Source: Entamoeba histolytica HM-1:IMSS
Lineage: Eukaryota > Evosea > Mastigamoebida > Endamoebidae
Reading direction: 5' to 3'
Assembly (NCBI RefSeq): GCF_000208925.1
Contig: NW_001914940.1
Span: 1,841-53,377 of the forward strand
DNA: 51,537 bases
The position numbers and the translations under genes were made by a program. The stretch's first letter is position 1, and every line of letters begins with the position of its first letter. Positions 29,181 through 38,268 of the stretch are shown one piece after another. The notes under the pieces were generated by a model that was not told the DNA's origin, ran no database searches, and saw nothing but the letters and a program-made list of their open reading frames with translations.

Positions 29181-29625
29181 ATACTATTTGATTCAAATAA
29201 AGATAATTGGAATAAAAATACATCAGTGTTTAAACAAAGAATAAAGAACATATAATAATTATTATTGAAGGTGAAGATGGAAATAAATTTGGAGGATATG
29301 TTAACGAGAAAATTGATAAAGTTGAAAGTTATATCAAATGATTCAAAAACCATTTGAATTTCAATAAACAAGAAGAGAAACAAACGAATGAAGAAATTAA
29401 TATTTATCCACATTCTTATTCAATTTGTACAAACAAATCACAATGGATGTGTTTTGAAGAAACAATGTGATAATGTTGATTATAAAGAAAATACAATAAA
29501 ACAAAATCAACTATTAACAACATTCATTTGAATATGAAAGAATATCAAAATCACATTGTGGAAATGAATATCCAAATCGTTTCACACCAAAACGAATCAT
29601 AGTAATTGAAATGATTCAATCTTGA
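29181..29625 (+). pseudogene. decayed TLDc-domain gene
   Basis: Three family blocks appear in order but in three different frames. ILFDSNKDNWNKNTSVF starts at 29181, IIIEGEDGNKFGGYVNEKI at 29258, and the C-terminal block CGNEYPNRFTPKRIIVIEM falls in the frame of 29518, ending in TGA at 29623-29625. In-frame stops also occur (for example after KVESYIK). The motifs match Entamoeba TLDc proteins, where they form the start, the central strand pair and the last strand. At least two frameshifts make it non-functional. Its 3' half lies in the inverted repeat 29352-29718. Confidence 0.75.
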
Positions 29626-29718
29626 ATGAATGAAATAAAAACAATACAAAACATAAAGACATTTTAATTAACTCTCAAATAATATGTTGAATAATATAAA
29701 TTGACTTATTTCTTCATT
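29352..29718 (+). repeat. 367-bp inverted repeat, copy 1
   Basis: Every line compared matches the reverse complement of 49213-49579 base for base, and coordinates of paired bases always sum to 78931, so there are no indels. Boundaries are sharp: flanking sequence diverges at once on both sides. The unit contains the C-terminal part of a TLDc gene and about 90 bp downstream. Confidence 0.95.
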
Positions 29719-30121
29719 TGAAAGAATGTTGTTTAATGAAATGAACATTCATGATTTATTATTACAATTTATTATGATTTATTTCTTATTGTTATTCTTA
29801 TTATGTATTCTTATTTTCTATCTTGTTTCTTTATTATGCCATTATCATTCTGTAAATATTATAATCATTTCTTGTCTTCAATTGGTTATTTTAAAAACTT
29901 ATTATTCATTTAATTCTTTTTTTTATTTTCTTTGTATTATCTAAATTTCTTGAATATCACTGTTAATGTCTTTTTGGATTATTTTTTATTTTCTTTATTA
30001 TTCATCATGTTGGTTATTCTTTTATTTCTTCTTATTTATTGTTGTTAATTATTTGTTTAATGTGTCAATTATTTTTTTCTTTCGGTTCTTTCTTCTCTTT
30101 ATTTCTTCTTCATGTTGCGAA
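29719..30121. other. intergenic, no gene seen
   Basis: 403 bp of T-rich DNA between the repeat and the end of the cyclophilin-RRM gene. The plus-strand Leu/Phe-rich frames here look like antisense or spacer translation. Confidence 0.5.
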
Positions 30122-31177
30122 TTATTTATCAATTTGTCTCTTTTCTTTTGGTTCTTCATTATGTTTCATTTCACATCTCTTACGAATGTCATTTTCTTTT
30201 AATTTAATCCACTTATTGTGTTTATGGATGAAGTCGTATTGAACTCCATATTTTCCAATTGACTGTGAAAAGTCAACATGAATTCTACGTTCATCAATAA
30301 TGACATTATCCATCTTTTGATAAGCATTTTCACATCCTTCTTTAGTCTCAAATTCAATAAATCCATATCCTAGTGATTTCTTGCTTTTCCTGTCTCTGAT
30401 GATTTCAACACTTCTAATCTTACCATACTTTCTGAATATTTCCTCTAAATCTTCTTCGTTCGTGATTGGATTCATTTTACAAATGAATAATACATTTTCT
30501 AGTGGTTTGATTTCTGCAAATGGTAAATCACCTATCATTTCAAGAACTTCTGCTCGACTCTTTGCTTCATTTTCTTTGATTTTTTTCTCTGTGTCTGAGT
30601 CAATTTTTTCTATCATCTCATTGATTTCTGGATGATCATCAAGTATAAGTTCTGGTGCTTTTGGTTTAACAAATCCTTTTGGATCATCATAAGGATCATC
30701 AAATATTTCAATGCTAATAATTCTTATGTTTTGGTATGGTCGATAATTCTCATCTACATTGACTTTGTTAATTTCTTCTATCACATCCATTCCTTCTTCA
30801 ATTTGTCCTATTGCTATTCCATTTATTCCACTTATTCCATTCCCTGTGGTGATGTACACTTCTGATCCAATTGCATTCTTACCATGTGTTACAAACCCTA
30901 CAATTCCTTTCTTATCATTCTTTCTTTTTGTTTTTGGTTGACATACAATGTATTTGTGTTCAATCCCTTCCATAATTCCTTCAAACGAATTTCCTCCTTT
31001 TCCCATTGTTGTGTCTCCAAATTGAATTGCATAGTCTTTAATTACTCTATAAATGATACAATGAAGATAATATTCAATTTTACATAACTTAATGAAATTA
31101 TAACATCCTACTGGATTGTCTTCTGTGAATAGGTCAATCACAACATTCCCAAGACTTGTTTCAATAAATACACTCAT
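30122..31177 (-). CDS. PPIL4: PPIL4-type cyclophilin with RRM
   Basis: A 351-residue nuclear peptidyl-prolyl isomerase of the PPIL4/CYP59 class, which links splicing and transcription. Residues 1-165 form the cyclophilin domain, beginning SVFIETSLGNVVIDLFTED. The catalytic stretch is IYRVIKDYAIQFGD, with R44 in place of CypA R55. EIFDDPYDDP ends the domain. Then comes EVLEMIGDLPFAEIKPLENV, a block specific to PPIL4, and an RRM with RNP2 VLFICKM (229-235) and RNP1 LGYGFIEF (269-276), closing with IIDERRIHVDFSQSIGK. The tail is basic. Length is shorter than human (492) because the RS-rich tail is lacking. AAGTTC at 31190-31195 is the GAAC element on its strand. Confidence 0.95.
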   Translation of the reverse strand: MSVFIETSLGNVVIDLFTEDNPVGCYNFIKLCKIEYYLHCIIYRVIKDYAIQFGDTTMGKGGNSFEGIMEGIEHKYIVCQPKTKRKNDKKGIVGFVTHGKNAIGSEVYITTGNGISGINGIAIGQIEEGMDVIEEINKVNVDENYRPYQNIRIISIEIFDDPYDDPKGFVKPKAPELILDDHPEINEMIEKIDSDTEKKIKENEAKSRAEVLEMIGDLPFAEIKPLENVLFICKMNPITNEEDLEEIFRKYGKIRSVEIIRDRKSKKSLGYGFIEFETKEGCENAYQKMDNVIIDERRIHVDFSQSIGKYGVQYDFIHKHNKWIKLKENDIRKRCEMKHNEEPKEKRQIDK

Positions 31178-31245
31178 TTCTTTTTTTCAAGTTCTTTTTG
31201 TTTATTATTATTATTCTTTGTGTTGTTTATTTAAAAAGAAGTGAA

Positions 31246-31682
31246 TTAGAGATTTTCAATGATACAGTCAATGTGGATGCAGTACATTATCATTGTGCTG
31301 ATAATGTCAGTGTAACATTTCTTGATACTTTCCTATTTTCTTATTTTCTTGTGTTTTATATAAAATATTTTATTGAACAAACAATACTTCTTTTTCCACG
31401 TTCATTCATTTGGTAATTATCATCATAACAATGTGTGATGACATTGTAGTGTGCATCTTCTATTAATTCAACTTGTTTTATCAAATATTCATATCCATCC
31501 TTTGTTGCTTTGATTTTCTCTCCAATTTCTTTCATGATATTCATTTCTTTCTGATAAAACTCCTCAACTTCCTTATCATTCTTTCCAATCATTTCATTAA
31601 TAATTAGTCCAATATCATTTCTAATTGTTTTGTATGTTGTAGTTATTTGTTGATTTCCTATTTGGAGAGTGATAGTTGCCAT
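31246..31682 (-). CDS. hypothetical small protein (2 exons)
   Basis: Exon 1 is 31383-31682 and exon 2 31246-31332; the 50-bp intron (GTTTGTTCAA...AAAATAG) removes the apparent end VCSIKYFI. The joined protein is 128 residues: a strand-like start MATITLQIGNQQITTTYKTI, two amphipathic helices, then RGKRSI-ESIKKCYTDI across the junction and a hydrophobic Cys-containing C-terminus. An upstream Met 7 codons earlier exists, but the GAACTT element (31702-31707) lies only just beyond it, favouring the start used here. The family is not recognised. It is co-directional with the cyclophilin gene, 68 bp apart. Confidence 0.6.
31333..31382 (-). other. intron of the small gene
   Basis: 50 bp, GTTTGTTC at the 5' end and AAAATAG at the 3' end, phase 0. 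Confidence 0.65.
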
Positions 31683-31744
31683 GTTCTTTTTATGATTTAT
31701 CAAGTTCTATCAACCAAAAAACAAAAATTTATCAATGACTTTTA

Positions 31745-33360
31745 TTTTTGAGAAAAGAACTTCTCTATCTTCTTTTTCTCAATTTGCATCTCTTCTTCTT
31801 CTTCATTTGATTCATTCTCTGTTTGTGCTTTGCATTCACAGTTTGTTCATTTGAAATACTTCCACTAACAGTAATTGTGCTATCTTCTTCAATTTTTACT
31901 ACAAAAGCAACGTATCTTTCTTCTTTTGGAATATTACTAATAACATAAGGTCCTAATGATTTTTCATCTTCAAAGAATTCTGTTTGTACATCAACCTAAT
32001 GAACTCAACATACGTTTCATGCTCATATGGAATTTTCATTCTATCTTCAACAATGGTAAAATTCCCATTAATTTCTGTCATCTTGATAGGATGCACAGTT
32101 ACTTATAGAAGATCTGTAACCGTTTTGTTAGGATGTTCAACTGTGTATCAGATTACACCTTGTGATACAACCATGGTGCAATCAGTACTATGTCTGATAT
32201 ATGATGAACGAAACTTTTTTACTTATAATTCTTTGACTCTATGAATTTATGAAATTCTACCAACAAGTATAACTTCTTCAATTTGTGATATTGAGATTCT
32301 TTTCTTAGACAACATCTCATCTATTCATTCCTTACATTTATCAAATTCTTTTTTTTATTACAATCTTCAGAGCCATTTATATCAATAGAAATAATAAGTT
32401 CGTCATCATTCACTACGATAGTCATAACCATAATCAACATTATCATCAATTTTATAAAGATTGGATTTAGGAAGTAATTCTGAAATGTCTAACTCACAAT
32501 ATAAATTGATTGATAATTCAATCTTTGTCTTTTCAACCTCTTTTCTTAAGTTATATTTTAGTTGTTTCTTTATGTTTCGTTGTATCCAACAGTCACTTCC
32601 TTTAAAAATACGTCTTTGTGCTTTAGTCTTATTTATCGCTTTCAATTTGGACATACCAAATTCCATTAAATTCATATTAAAATATAATCCTCCGAAATAA
32701 ACATCACTACCAATTGCTTTAAAATTAAAACCATTTCCTTGCTTTTCCAATATAGTAGTATCAAGCATTCCTCCAAGACCAAATACAAGACACATGAGAC
32801 TTTTGTAAAATCCAATCCATACGCATATACAGCTGCTAATGGTTCTGCTAACAATCGAATTAACCTAAATACATCCATTAATACAGTTTTTTGTTCTACA
32901 TTTTTGAGAATCATTAAAATGTGCTGGCACTATAACAACAGCTTTTAAAACTATACCGTTACTAATATTTAATCTTCGTTGAATTTCAATTTTAATTGCT
33001 TTTAAAATAGTCTCTGAAATAAATTCTGGTTCTATTAGTTTTTTTTACCACAACCAAGCACAGTCCAACAATACCCATCATCTGCACTAACTATTTCATA
33101 TGAGAAATATGTTTGTCTAATATATTCTTGCACTTGTCTATCATCAAATTTCCTTCCAATAAACCGTTTTATTCACAAATGGCAATAGGATTTGCAATTC
33201 CAACGCTAACAGGTTGAGTGAAAAAAATTAACCGTTGACTGAATTGTTGAACTTCCATTTAAATAGTTGATACATTCATATTTTGTTTCTGAGTATCAAA
33301 GAAATGACAATAACTTAATGTTGTTCATAAGTCAATACCAACAACTATCTCTTCTTGCAT
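31745..33360 (-). pseudogene. HSP70 pseudogene
   Basis: Reading the minus strand, HSP70 landmarks appear in the right order but scattered over three frames with many stops. They are IVVGIDL followed by a stop (start codon at 33358-33360), GRKFDDRQVQEYI, VIVPAHFNDSQ, IRLLAEPLAAVYAYGLD, VFGLGGMLDTTILEKQGNGF, KGSDCWIQR, ISQIEEVILVG, and the substrate-binding-domain-like IPKEERYVAFVVKIEED. The total span (about 1.6 kb) suits a nearly full-length gene. Numerous frameshifts and nonsense codons leave no doubt that it is dead. It lies upstream of the small two-exon gene and is an old duplicate rather than a recent copy. Confidence 0.88.
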
Positions 33361-34222
33361 TCGACTTAATTATTTCATTAATGAGATGACTTTTCTTCCT
33401 TTAAATTTCAGTCAAAGTAAACGTCACTTATTATTTTTATTACCTTAATTAAATAAATCTCAGATAGCATATCTGAAACACCACACAAACATTAATACAT
33501 TTCAAGCATCGACACTCCCAGTTATTTTCTGGTTATGACAGTGTATTTGAATTAGAAATGTATTAGGAATGTTGCAAATGGTGTAGCAAGATATTATGAT
33601 AGAATATTACATGGTGTAATATAAGGAACTACTAAAGTGTGGGTAAGACTAAAAGAAAATTAAACATAATAATATAATGGGAATGAAATAGTCTCTTCTC
33701 TCATTCATAAAATAAAGAAAAAAGGAAAAAGAAAATGTTTAAAATTAAGGCAGAAAATAAACAAAAGGTTAAAAAGAAGAATTAAGCAGAAGAAGTTTGA
33801 GAAGAAATTAATAGGAAAAAATAAAGCAAAGAAGTGATTTTCTCAATTTGCAAGAAAAACATAAATGATAAGTTAAACAAAAAGATTACTCTTTTTAAAC
33901 AGCTCAGGGATTAATCTCCGCTAAACTAGGAAGAATAGATGAAAAATCTATTAACACTTAATTAAGTAATTTTTAATTATTCAATATAGCGTATTCTTTC
34001 TACGTCTTCATCAATTGGCTGTTGTTATTATTTTGTTTGTTACCTATTATATTTAATAATTTAGTCATGACTTTCCATAAAATTCTTGTGTTTCGTCACC
34101 CAAAAGTATTAAATAACAAAAAAACATATATCAATAAATTTTGTTATATATATTTAATAAAAATTTTAAGTCTCTTTTGACTCAAGAGATACCCTGTTGT
34201 GATAAAACTCATAATTCATATT
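33361..34222. other. intergenic with dispersed repeat
   Basis: 862 bp. No gene is seen; 33766-33967 is copy B of the dispersed repeat. The rest is AT-rich. Confidence 0.55.
33766..33967 (-). repeat. dispersed repeat, copy B
   Basis: Its reverse complement aligns with 831-1036, sharing the blocks described there (TTAATTAAGTGTTAATA, TTAATCCC, AGAGTAATCTTTTT, CTTTGCTTTATT, TTCCTATTAAT). The divergence and indels show that it is old. Confidence 0.6.
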
Positions 34223-35745
34223 ATGGAAAACACCCCTTCAATTCATTTGACCCAAAACGAAGTCATGGTTTTTGATCTTCTAAAACAAGTTGGTTGTGTT
34301 ATTAATACAAATCTATAAAAGTATTTATGAGATAGACTGTCCTACATTTTAAATTATCAACAATAATTAGAGTTGTAGGTGGATGGGTAAGAGACAAATT
34401 ATTAGGGAAAGAGTCTCATGACATTGACATCACAGTTGACAATATGCAATCTTATCAATTCTCACAATACCTTCAAAAATATATAAATGAAAACACACAA
34501 CATAACGTTAGTGGAATTGGAATAATTCATAAAAACCATTCTGCTGGAAAACACCTTGAGACTGCAACCTTAAGAATAGATAATATTGCTATTGATATAT
34601 GCTGTTTGAGAGCATCAGATTACTGTGATAATGATGAGGAAGTTTGTTGGTTAAATGGGTTAATAACTAAAGTTAAATAATTACATGAAAAAAAAACAAC
34701 TGATGTATAGAAAATAGGTACACCTTTAGAAGATGCACAGAGAAGAGACTTTACTATCAACGCAATGTTTTATAGGGTAAATGATGACCAAATAGAGGAT
34801 TTAACGGGATGTGGTTTGAATGATTTAAAAAGTAGAATTATTAGAACACCAATTTCACCAAAAGAGACATTACATGATGACCCAGCAAGAGCGTTAAGAG
34901 CAATTCGATTCAGTGGGAAGATGGGATTTGTGTTAGATGAAGAGCTAGAACAAGAAATGAAAACAAAATACATTGGAGATAAAATGATAAGTGGATTGAG
35001 CCGAGAACGACTTGGACGTGAATTAATAGGAATGATACAAAGTGATAGGCCAGCTTATTGTATAGATCAAATCAGACAATTTGGGTATTTCAAAGGACTT
35101 TTTGGTGATTTAGATGAAATTACTACTACGAATGTGGTTAGAAGTTATGAAATGTATGCACAAAAATTTGGAGCATTTGAACTAGGAAGAAGAGAAATAG
35201 GATTTCTTGCAGCATTGTTATATTCTGTTACAAGAGAAACAAATCAGAAAAAGAGAATGGCAAAAATACATTCTGTTATTATTGATTCATTAAAATTAAG
35301 TGTGAAAGAGAGAAATAACATAATATTAGTTCATAATGGAGTTAAAGAACTAGAGCAACTATCAAACAAAAAAGAATGGACAAGAGTAGAAGTAGGAAGG
35401 ATAGTTGTTGCTTCGGCAGAGTGGTGGAAAGAGTCGATTTGTTTGTCATGTGCAATCCATGCACCTTGTGATGGAGTGTTAGTAAGTCCATATGACAAAG
35501 GAGTTATGAACAAAACAATGGTAGAGTGGTGTAACCTATTACTCAACAAAATTGCTTTAGAAAAATTGGAAAATATTTGGCAAATGAAGCCACTAGTTAA
35601 TGGTGAAGAGTGTAGCAAAATTTTACAAAGAAAAGGAGGTCCATGGTTGAAAGAGATCTTAAAAGATATGATTGAACTTCAAATAGAAAAGCCAATGATA
35701 ACAAAGGATGAGGTTGTAGTTTTTGTGTTAAAATGGGGGCAATGA
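34223..35745 (+). CDS. tRNA nucleotidyltransferase, CCA-adding enzyme (3 exons)
   Basis: Adds CCA to tRNA 3' ends. Exons are 34223-34288, 34336-34641 and 34711-35745; introns are 47 and 69 bp. The spliced protein has 468 residues and looks like the yeast CCA1 type. Exon 2 gives RVVGGWVRDKLLGKESHDID (nucleotidyltransferase motif with the DxD) and KHLETATLRIDNIAIDICCL. Exon 3 starts KIGTPLEDAQRRDFTINAMF, the second catalytic block, then LHDDPARALRAIRFSGKMGF and SRERLGREL, and ends with PLVNGEECSKILQRKGGPWL as in yeast. The second intron is canonical (GTTTGTTGG...GTATAG). The first has an unusual GTTGGT donor but restores the frame exactly. Without splicing the gene looks broken by stops; it is not. 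Confidence 0.92.
34289..34335 (+). other. intron 1 of the CCA-adding enzyme gene
   Basis: 47 bp, GTTGGTTGTG...TGAGATAG, phase 0. The donor differs from the GTTTGT consensus at one base. Exon 2 then begins TVLHFKLSTIIRVVGGW. Confidence 0.65.
34642..34710 (+). other. intron 2 of the CCA-adding enzyme gene
   Basis: 69 bp, GTTTGTTGG...ATGTATAG, phase 0, between DNDEE and KIGTPLEDA. Confidence 0.85.
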
Positions 35746-36124
35746 AGAATAGAATAATTGGATATAATACATTTTATTTTGTAGGTTGGTATTTATAATA
35801 ATAAATTAATTTAATGAAAAAGCTAAGGTAAAATAAGGTTCAATGTATTTTCAATAATATTTGGTACAATTTGAATATAATTATGCCAAGAAACAAGTAA
35901 TTTTTTGTACATTTATTAAGGATATGAAAGTAAAGTATTAATTAGCTTTTATTTTCATGAGACTAGTTTGATCTTCTTGCTGGAATAATTAAAACTATTG
36001 TAATAAAACATTTCATAAAAAAACCTATAATAAATTTTAACAATATAGAAAATTTGGATATATGCTATTGACCTTAATGAAATAAAACCTAAATAAGAAA
36101 GTTTGAGAAGAAAATTGATGTTCA
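35746..36124. other. intergenic, no gene seen
   Basis: 379 bp between convergent genes, with only 3' flanking sequence. Confidence 0.6.
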
Positions 36125-37540
36125 TTATTGTTTTCTAAGATAATTGAGGGGGACAGTTCCTTGCTCTCCATTAGCATTGATGGCTTGTGCCCATCCATCT
36201 TCATCAACTGAAATTACTTGTAAAATGTCACCTTCTCTGAAGGTTAAATCTCCTTCAGCAGTAGCATCATAATCATATTCAGCAATATAAGTTTCTCCTT
36301 GTTGCTGTCTTGGTTTAGGTGGTAAAGGTGGAACAGAAGAAACCTCTTCTTGTGGGGTTTCTTCATATTGTTGAGACTCCTCTTGTACAGGCTCTTCTTG
36401 ATATTGTTGTTCTGGTTGTTGTTCTTCTTGATATTGTTGTTGTTCTTCTTGATATTGTTGTTGTTCTTCTTGATATTGTTGTTGTTCTTCTTGATATTGT
36501 TGTTGTTCTTCTTGATATTGTTGTTGTTCTTCTTGATATTGTTGTTGTTCTTGTACAGGTTCTGGGATGGTTTGTTGAGGAGGTCTATAAGTAGGTTTAG
36601 GAGCAGTAGGTCTTTGATAAGTAGGTTGTGGAACTTCAGGTGCAGGAGCTACTTTAGGAGTCCATTTTTTACCAGTAGGTTGAACTTTAGGAACTTCTTC
36701 TTGATCTTTTTGAGCATATTGAGTGAATTTACTAGCGAAAGCCGAAACATTACCTTTGACTTGTTGTTGGGCAACTGGTTTTTCAGATTCTTGTTGATGG
36801 GAAGCAACAAACTGTCTATGTTTTTGTTCTTGTTCTTTCCAACGAGCCTTTTCAGCTTCATCTTTTTCTAATTGTTGTTGTTTAAAAGCATTAACCTTTT
36901 GTTCTTTAGCAGCGTTCATTGCAGCATTACGGGCTTCAGCTGCTGCTGTTAATTTTTCTGATTCAATTCTTTTAGACTCTGCGTATTCTTTTTCTCTTAA
37001 TTTTTGTTTAGCATTCATTTCATCATTATATTGTTGGTCTTTAGTTTTTTGTTGTTGCCAAAAGATATTTTTTTTAGCGTTTAAGTCTTCTTTAGCTTCT
37101 CCTTGTTTACGAGCTCTAACAAATGAGTTAGTAGATTTATTTAATTTATCGACGATAGTAGATTCGTCTAAGTCTTCTTCTTTTCTAGCAGAGATTGTGA
37201 CAGAAATAGAGTGATTATTAGATTTTAAGAAATCTTCCCAGTCTCTTGAGTAATAAACAAATTTTGTTTTTAAATTATCTGGTGCTGCTTGTCCACACCA
37301 ACAAACACATAAAAATTTCTTTGTTTGGTCCATTTCATATCTTAAATATCCAAATTGTACTTGTGCGTTGTCCATTGTATAAACCATATCTCCAACTGTT
37401 GTTCCTGTATCGTCTTCTATTAAATCTCCATTCTTAAAATTAACATGATAAACTACCCATTCAATAGAACCACTATTTCTAATAGTGTCTAATGTTTTAA
37501 TTATTTCATTTGATCCAGTCCCAAGATGTGATGGAAGCAT
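36125..37540 (-). CDS. Abp1/drebrin-like actin-binding protein (ADF-H + SH3)
   Basis: A 471-residue cytoskeletal adaptor linking actin filaments to endocytic proteins. Residues 1-140 are an ADF/cofilin-homology domain (SIEWVVYHVNFKNGDLIEDD, VQFGYLRYEMDQTKKFLCVC, FVYYSRDWEDFL), as in yeast Abp1 and coactosin. Then comes a charged coiled coil rich in Ala/Glu/Lys/Gln (about 150-245), a Pro-rich stretch with PxxP (PTYRPPQQTIPEP), a run of QQQYQEE heptads, and a C-terminal SH3 domain (YIAEYDYDATAEGDLTFREG, ending GTVPLNYLRKQ). The architecture is complete. Several GAAC elements occur upstream (for example AAGAAC near 37550). The heptad number probably varies between strains. Confidence 0.92.
   Translation of the reverse strand: MLPSHLGTGSNEIIKTLDTIRNSGSIEWVVYHVNFKNGDLIEDDTGTTVGDMVYTMDNAQVQFGYLRYEMDQTKKFLCVCWCGQAAPDNLKTKFVYYSRDWEDFLKSNNHSISVTISARKEEDLDESTIVDKLNKSTNSFVRARKQGEAKEDLNAKKNIFWQQQKTKDQQYNDEMNAKQKLREKEYAESKRIESEKLTAAAEARNAAMNAAKEQKVNAFKQQQLEKDEAEKARWKEQEQKHRQFVASHQQESEKPVAQQQVKGNVSAFASKFTQYAQKDQEEVPKVQPTGKKWTPKVAPAPEVPQPTYQRPTAPKPTYRPPQQTIPEPVQEQQQYQEEQQQYQEEQQQYQEEQQQYQEEQQQYQEEQQQYQEEQQPEQQYQEEPVQEESQQYEETPQEEVSSVPPLPPKPRQQQGETYIAEYDYDATAEGDLTFREGDILQVISVDEDGWAQAINANGEQGTVPLNYLRKQ
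36422..36547 (-). repeat. 21-bp tandem repeat (6 perfect units)
   Basis: Six exact units beginning at 36422, 36443, 36464, 36485, 36506 and 36527 inside the actin-binding gene. Each encodes one heptad of the form QQQYQEE. Perfect identity suggests recent expansion; length is a multiple of three so frame is kept. Confidence 0.97.
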
Positions 37541-38268
37541 TCTGTTGAGTTGTTCTTATTTTGAGTTCTTCTTTGTTTTTCTTCTAAAAATCTGAAAATA
37601 TCTTTTATTTTAGTTCTTTTCATCTTTTGAAGTTCATCTCTTTTAAACTTTTTTCTTCATTGTTTTTTTTATTCAATCATTTTACAGTTCTTCTTTTGAA
37701 TTTTATTAATTCTTCATTGAGATATTCATTAGTGTATTATTCCTATTATAATTTAAGAGATGAGTTATTAGTCTTATTTTAATAAAGTGGATTGTTTTAA
37801 CTTAAAAGAATATATCTTTGATTCAACAAATCTATGATAATTAGGTGAGATTATACTTTCTTTCAAAAAGCAAATAACCTGTTTTATACTAAAAAACATA
37901 ATAAACAATGAAGAATAAAAACTAATTTTTAAGTCATGTTAAATAGTAAAATTTTTAATTTACATTACTTTTTTTTAAAAGTACACCAATGATTAGTATA
38001 AATAAAAATTTTGCATCATTTATTTTGAAATTTTAAAGGTTTAAGAGTTAAACAAGACAAAAAAAAAGAATAAATTCATAAAAAAAGAATGTAATTTGAT
38101 TTATAACAAAAAGAAGGAAGAATAAAGTTAAGCAGAAGATAAAAACAAATAATAACATTTAATTTAAAAAAGAAAGAAGATAAAGATATTTTGTAATAAT
38201 TTACATCATTCTTTTGACTATTGAGTCATTAAAATAAGAAAGAATAACTAAGAAATATTCAAATTAAG
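37541..38268. promoter_or_regulatory. divergent promoter region, actin-binding protein / RNB protein
   Basis: 728 bp between two divergent genes. GAACT-type elements cluster near the left gene. Immediately before the right gene the ATG itself is part of ATGAACTTTTTT. No ORF is supported. Confidence 0.45.

Noticed and set aside
29054..29413. 119-codon hydrophobic minus-strand ORF
   Set aside because: Antisense of the TLDc relic; Phe/Ile-rich composition typical of AT-rich noncoding translation.
34223..35745. CCA-adding enzyme as a pseudogene broken by stops
   Set aside because: All stops fall in two short introns; the spliced frame is complete and matches yeast CCA1 end to end.
36319..36871. 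Two plus-strand Leu/Val-rich ORFs
   Set aside because: Antisense translations of the QQQYQEE repeat and coiled coil of the actin-binding gene.
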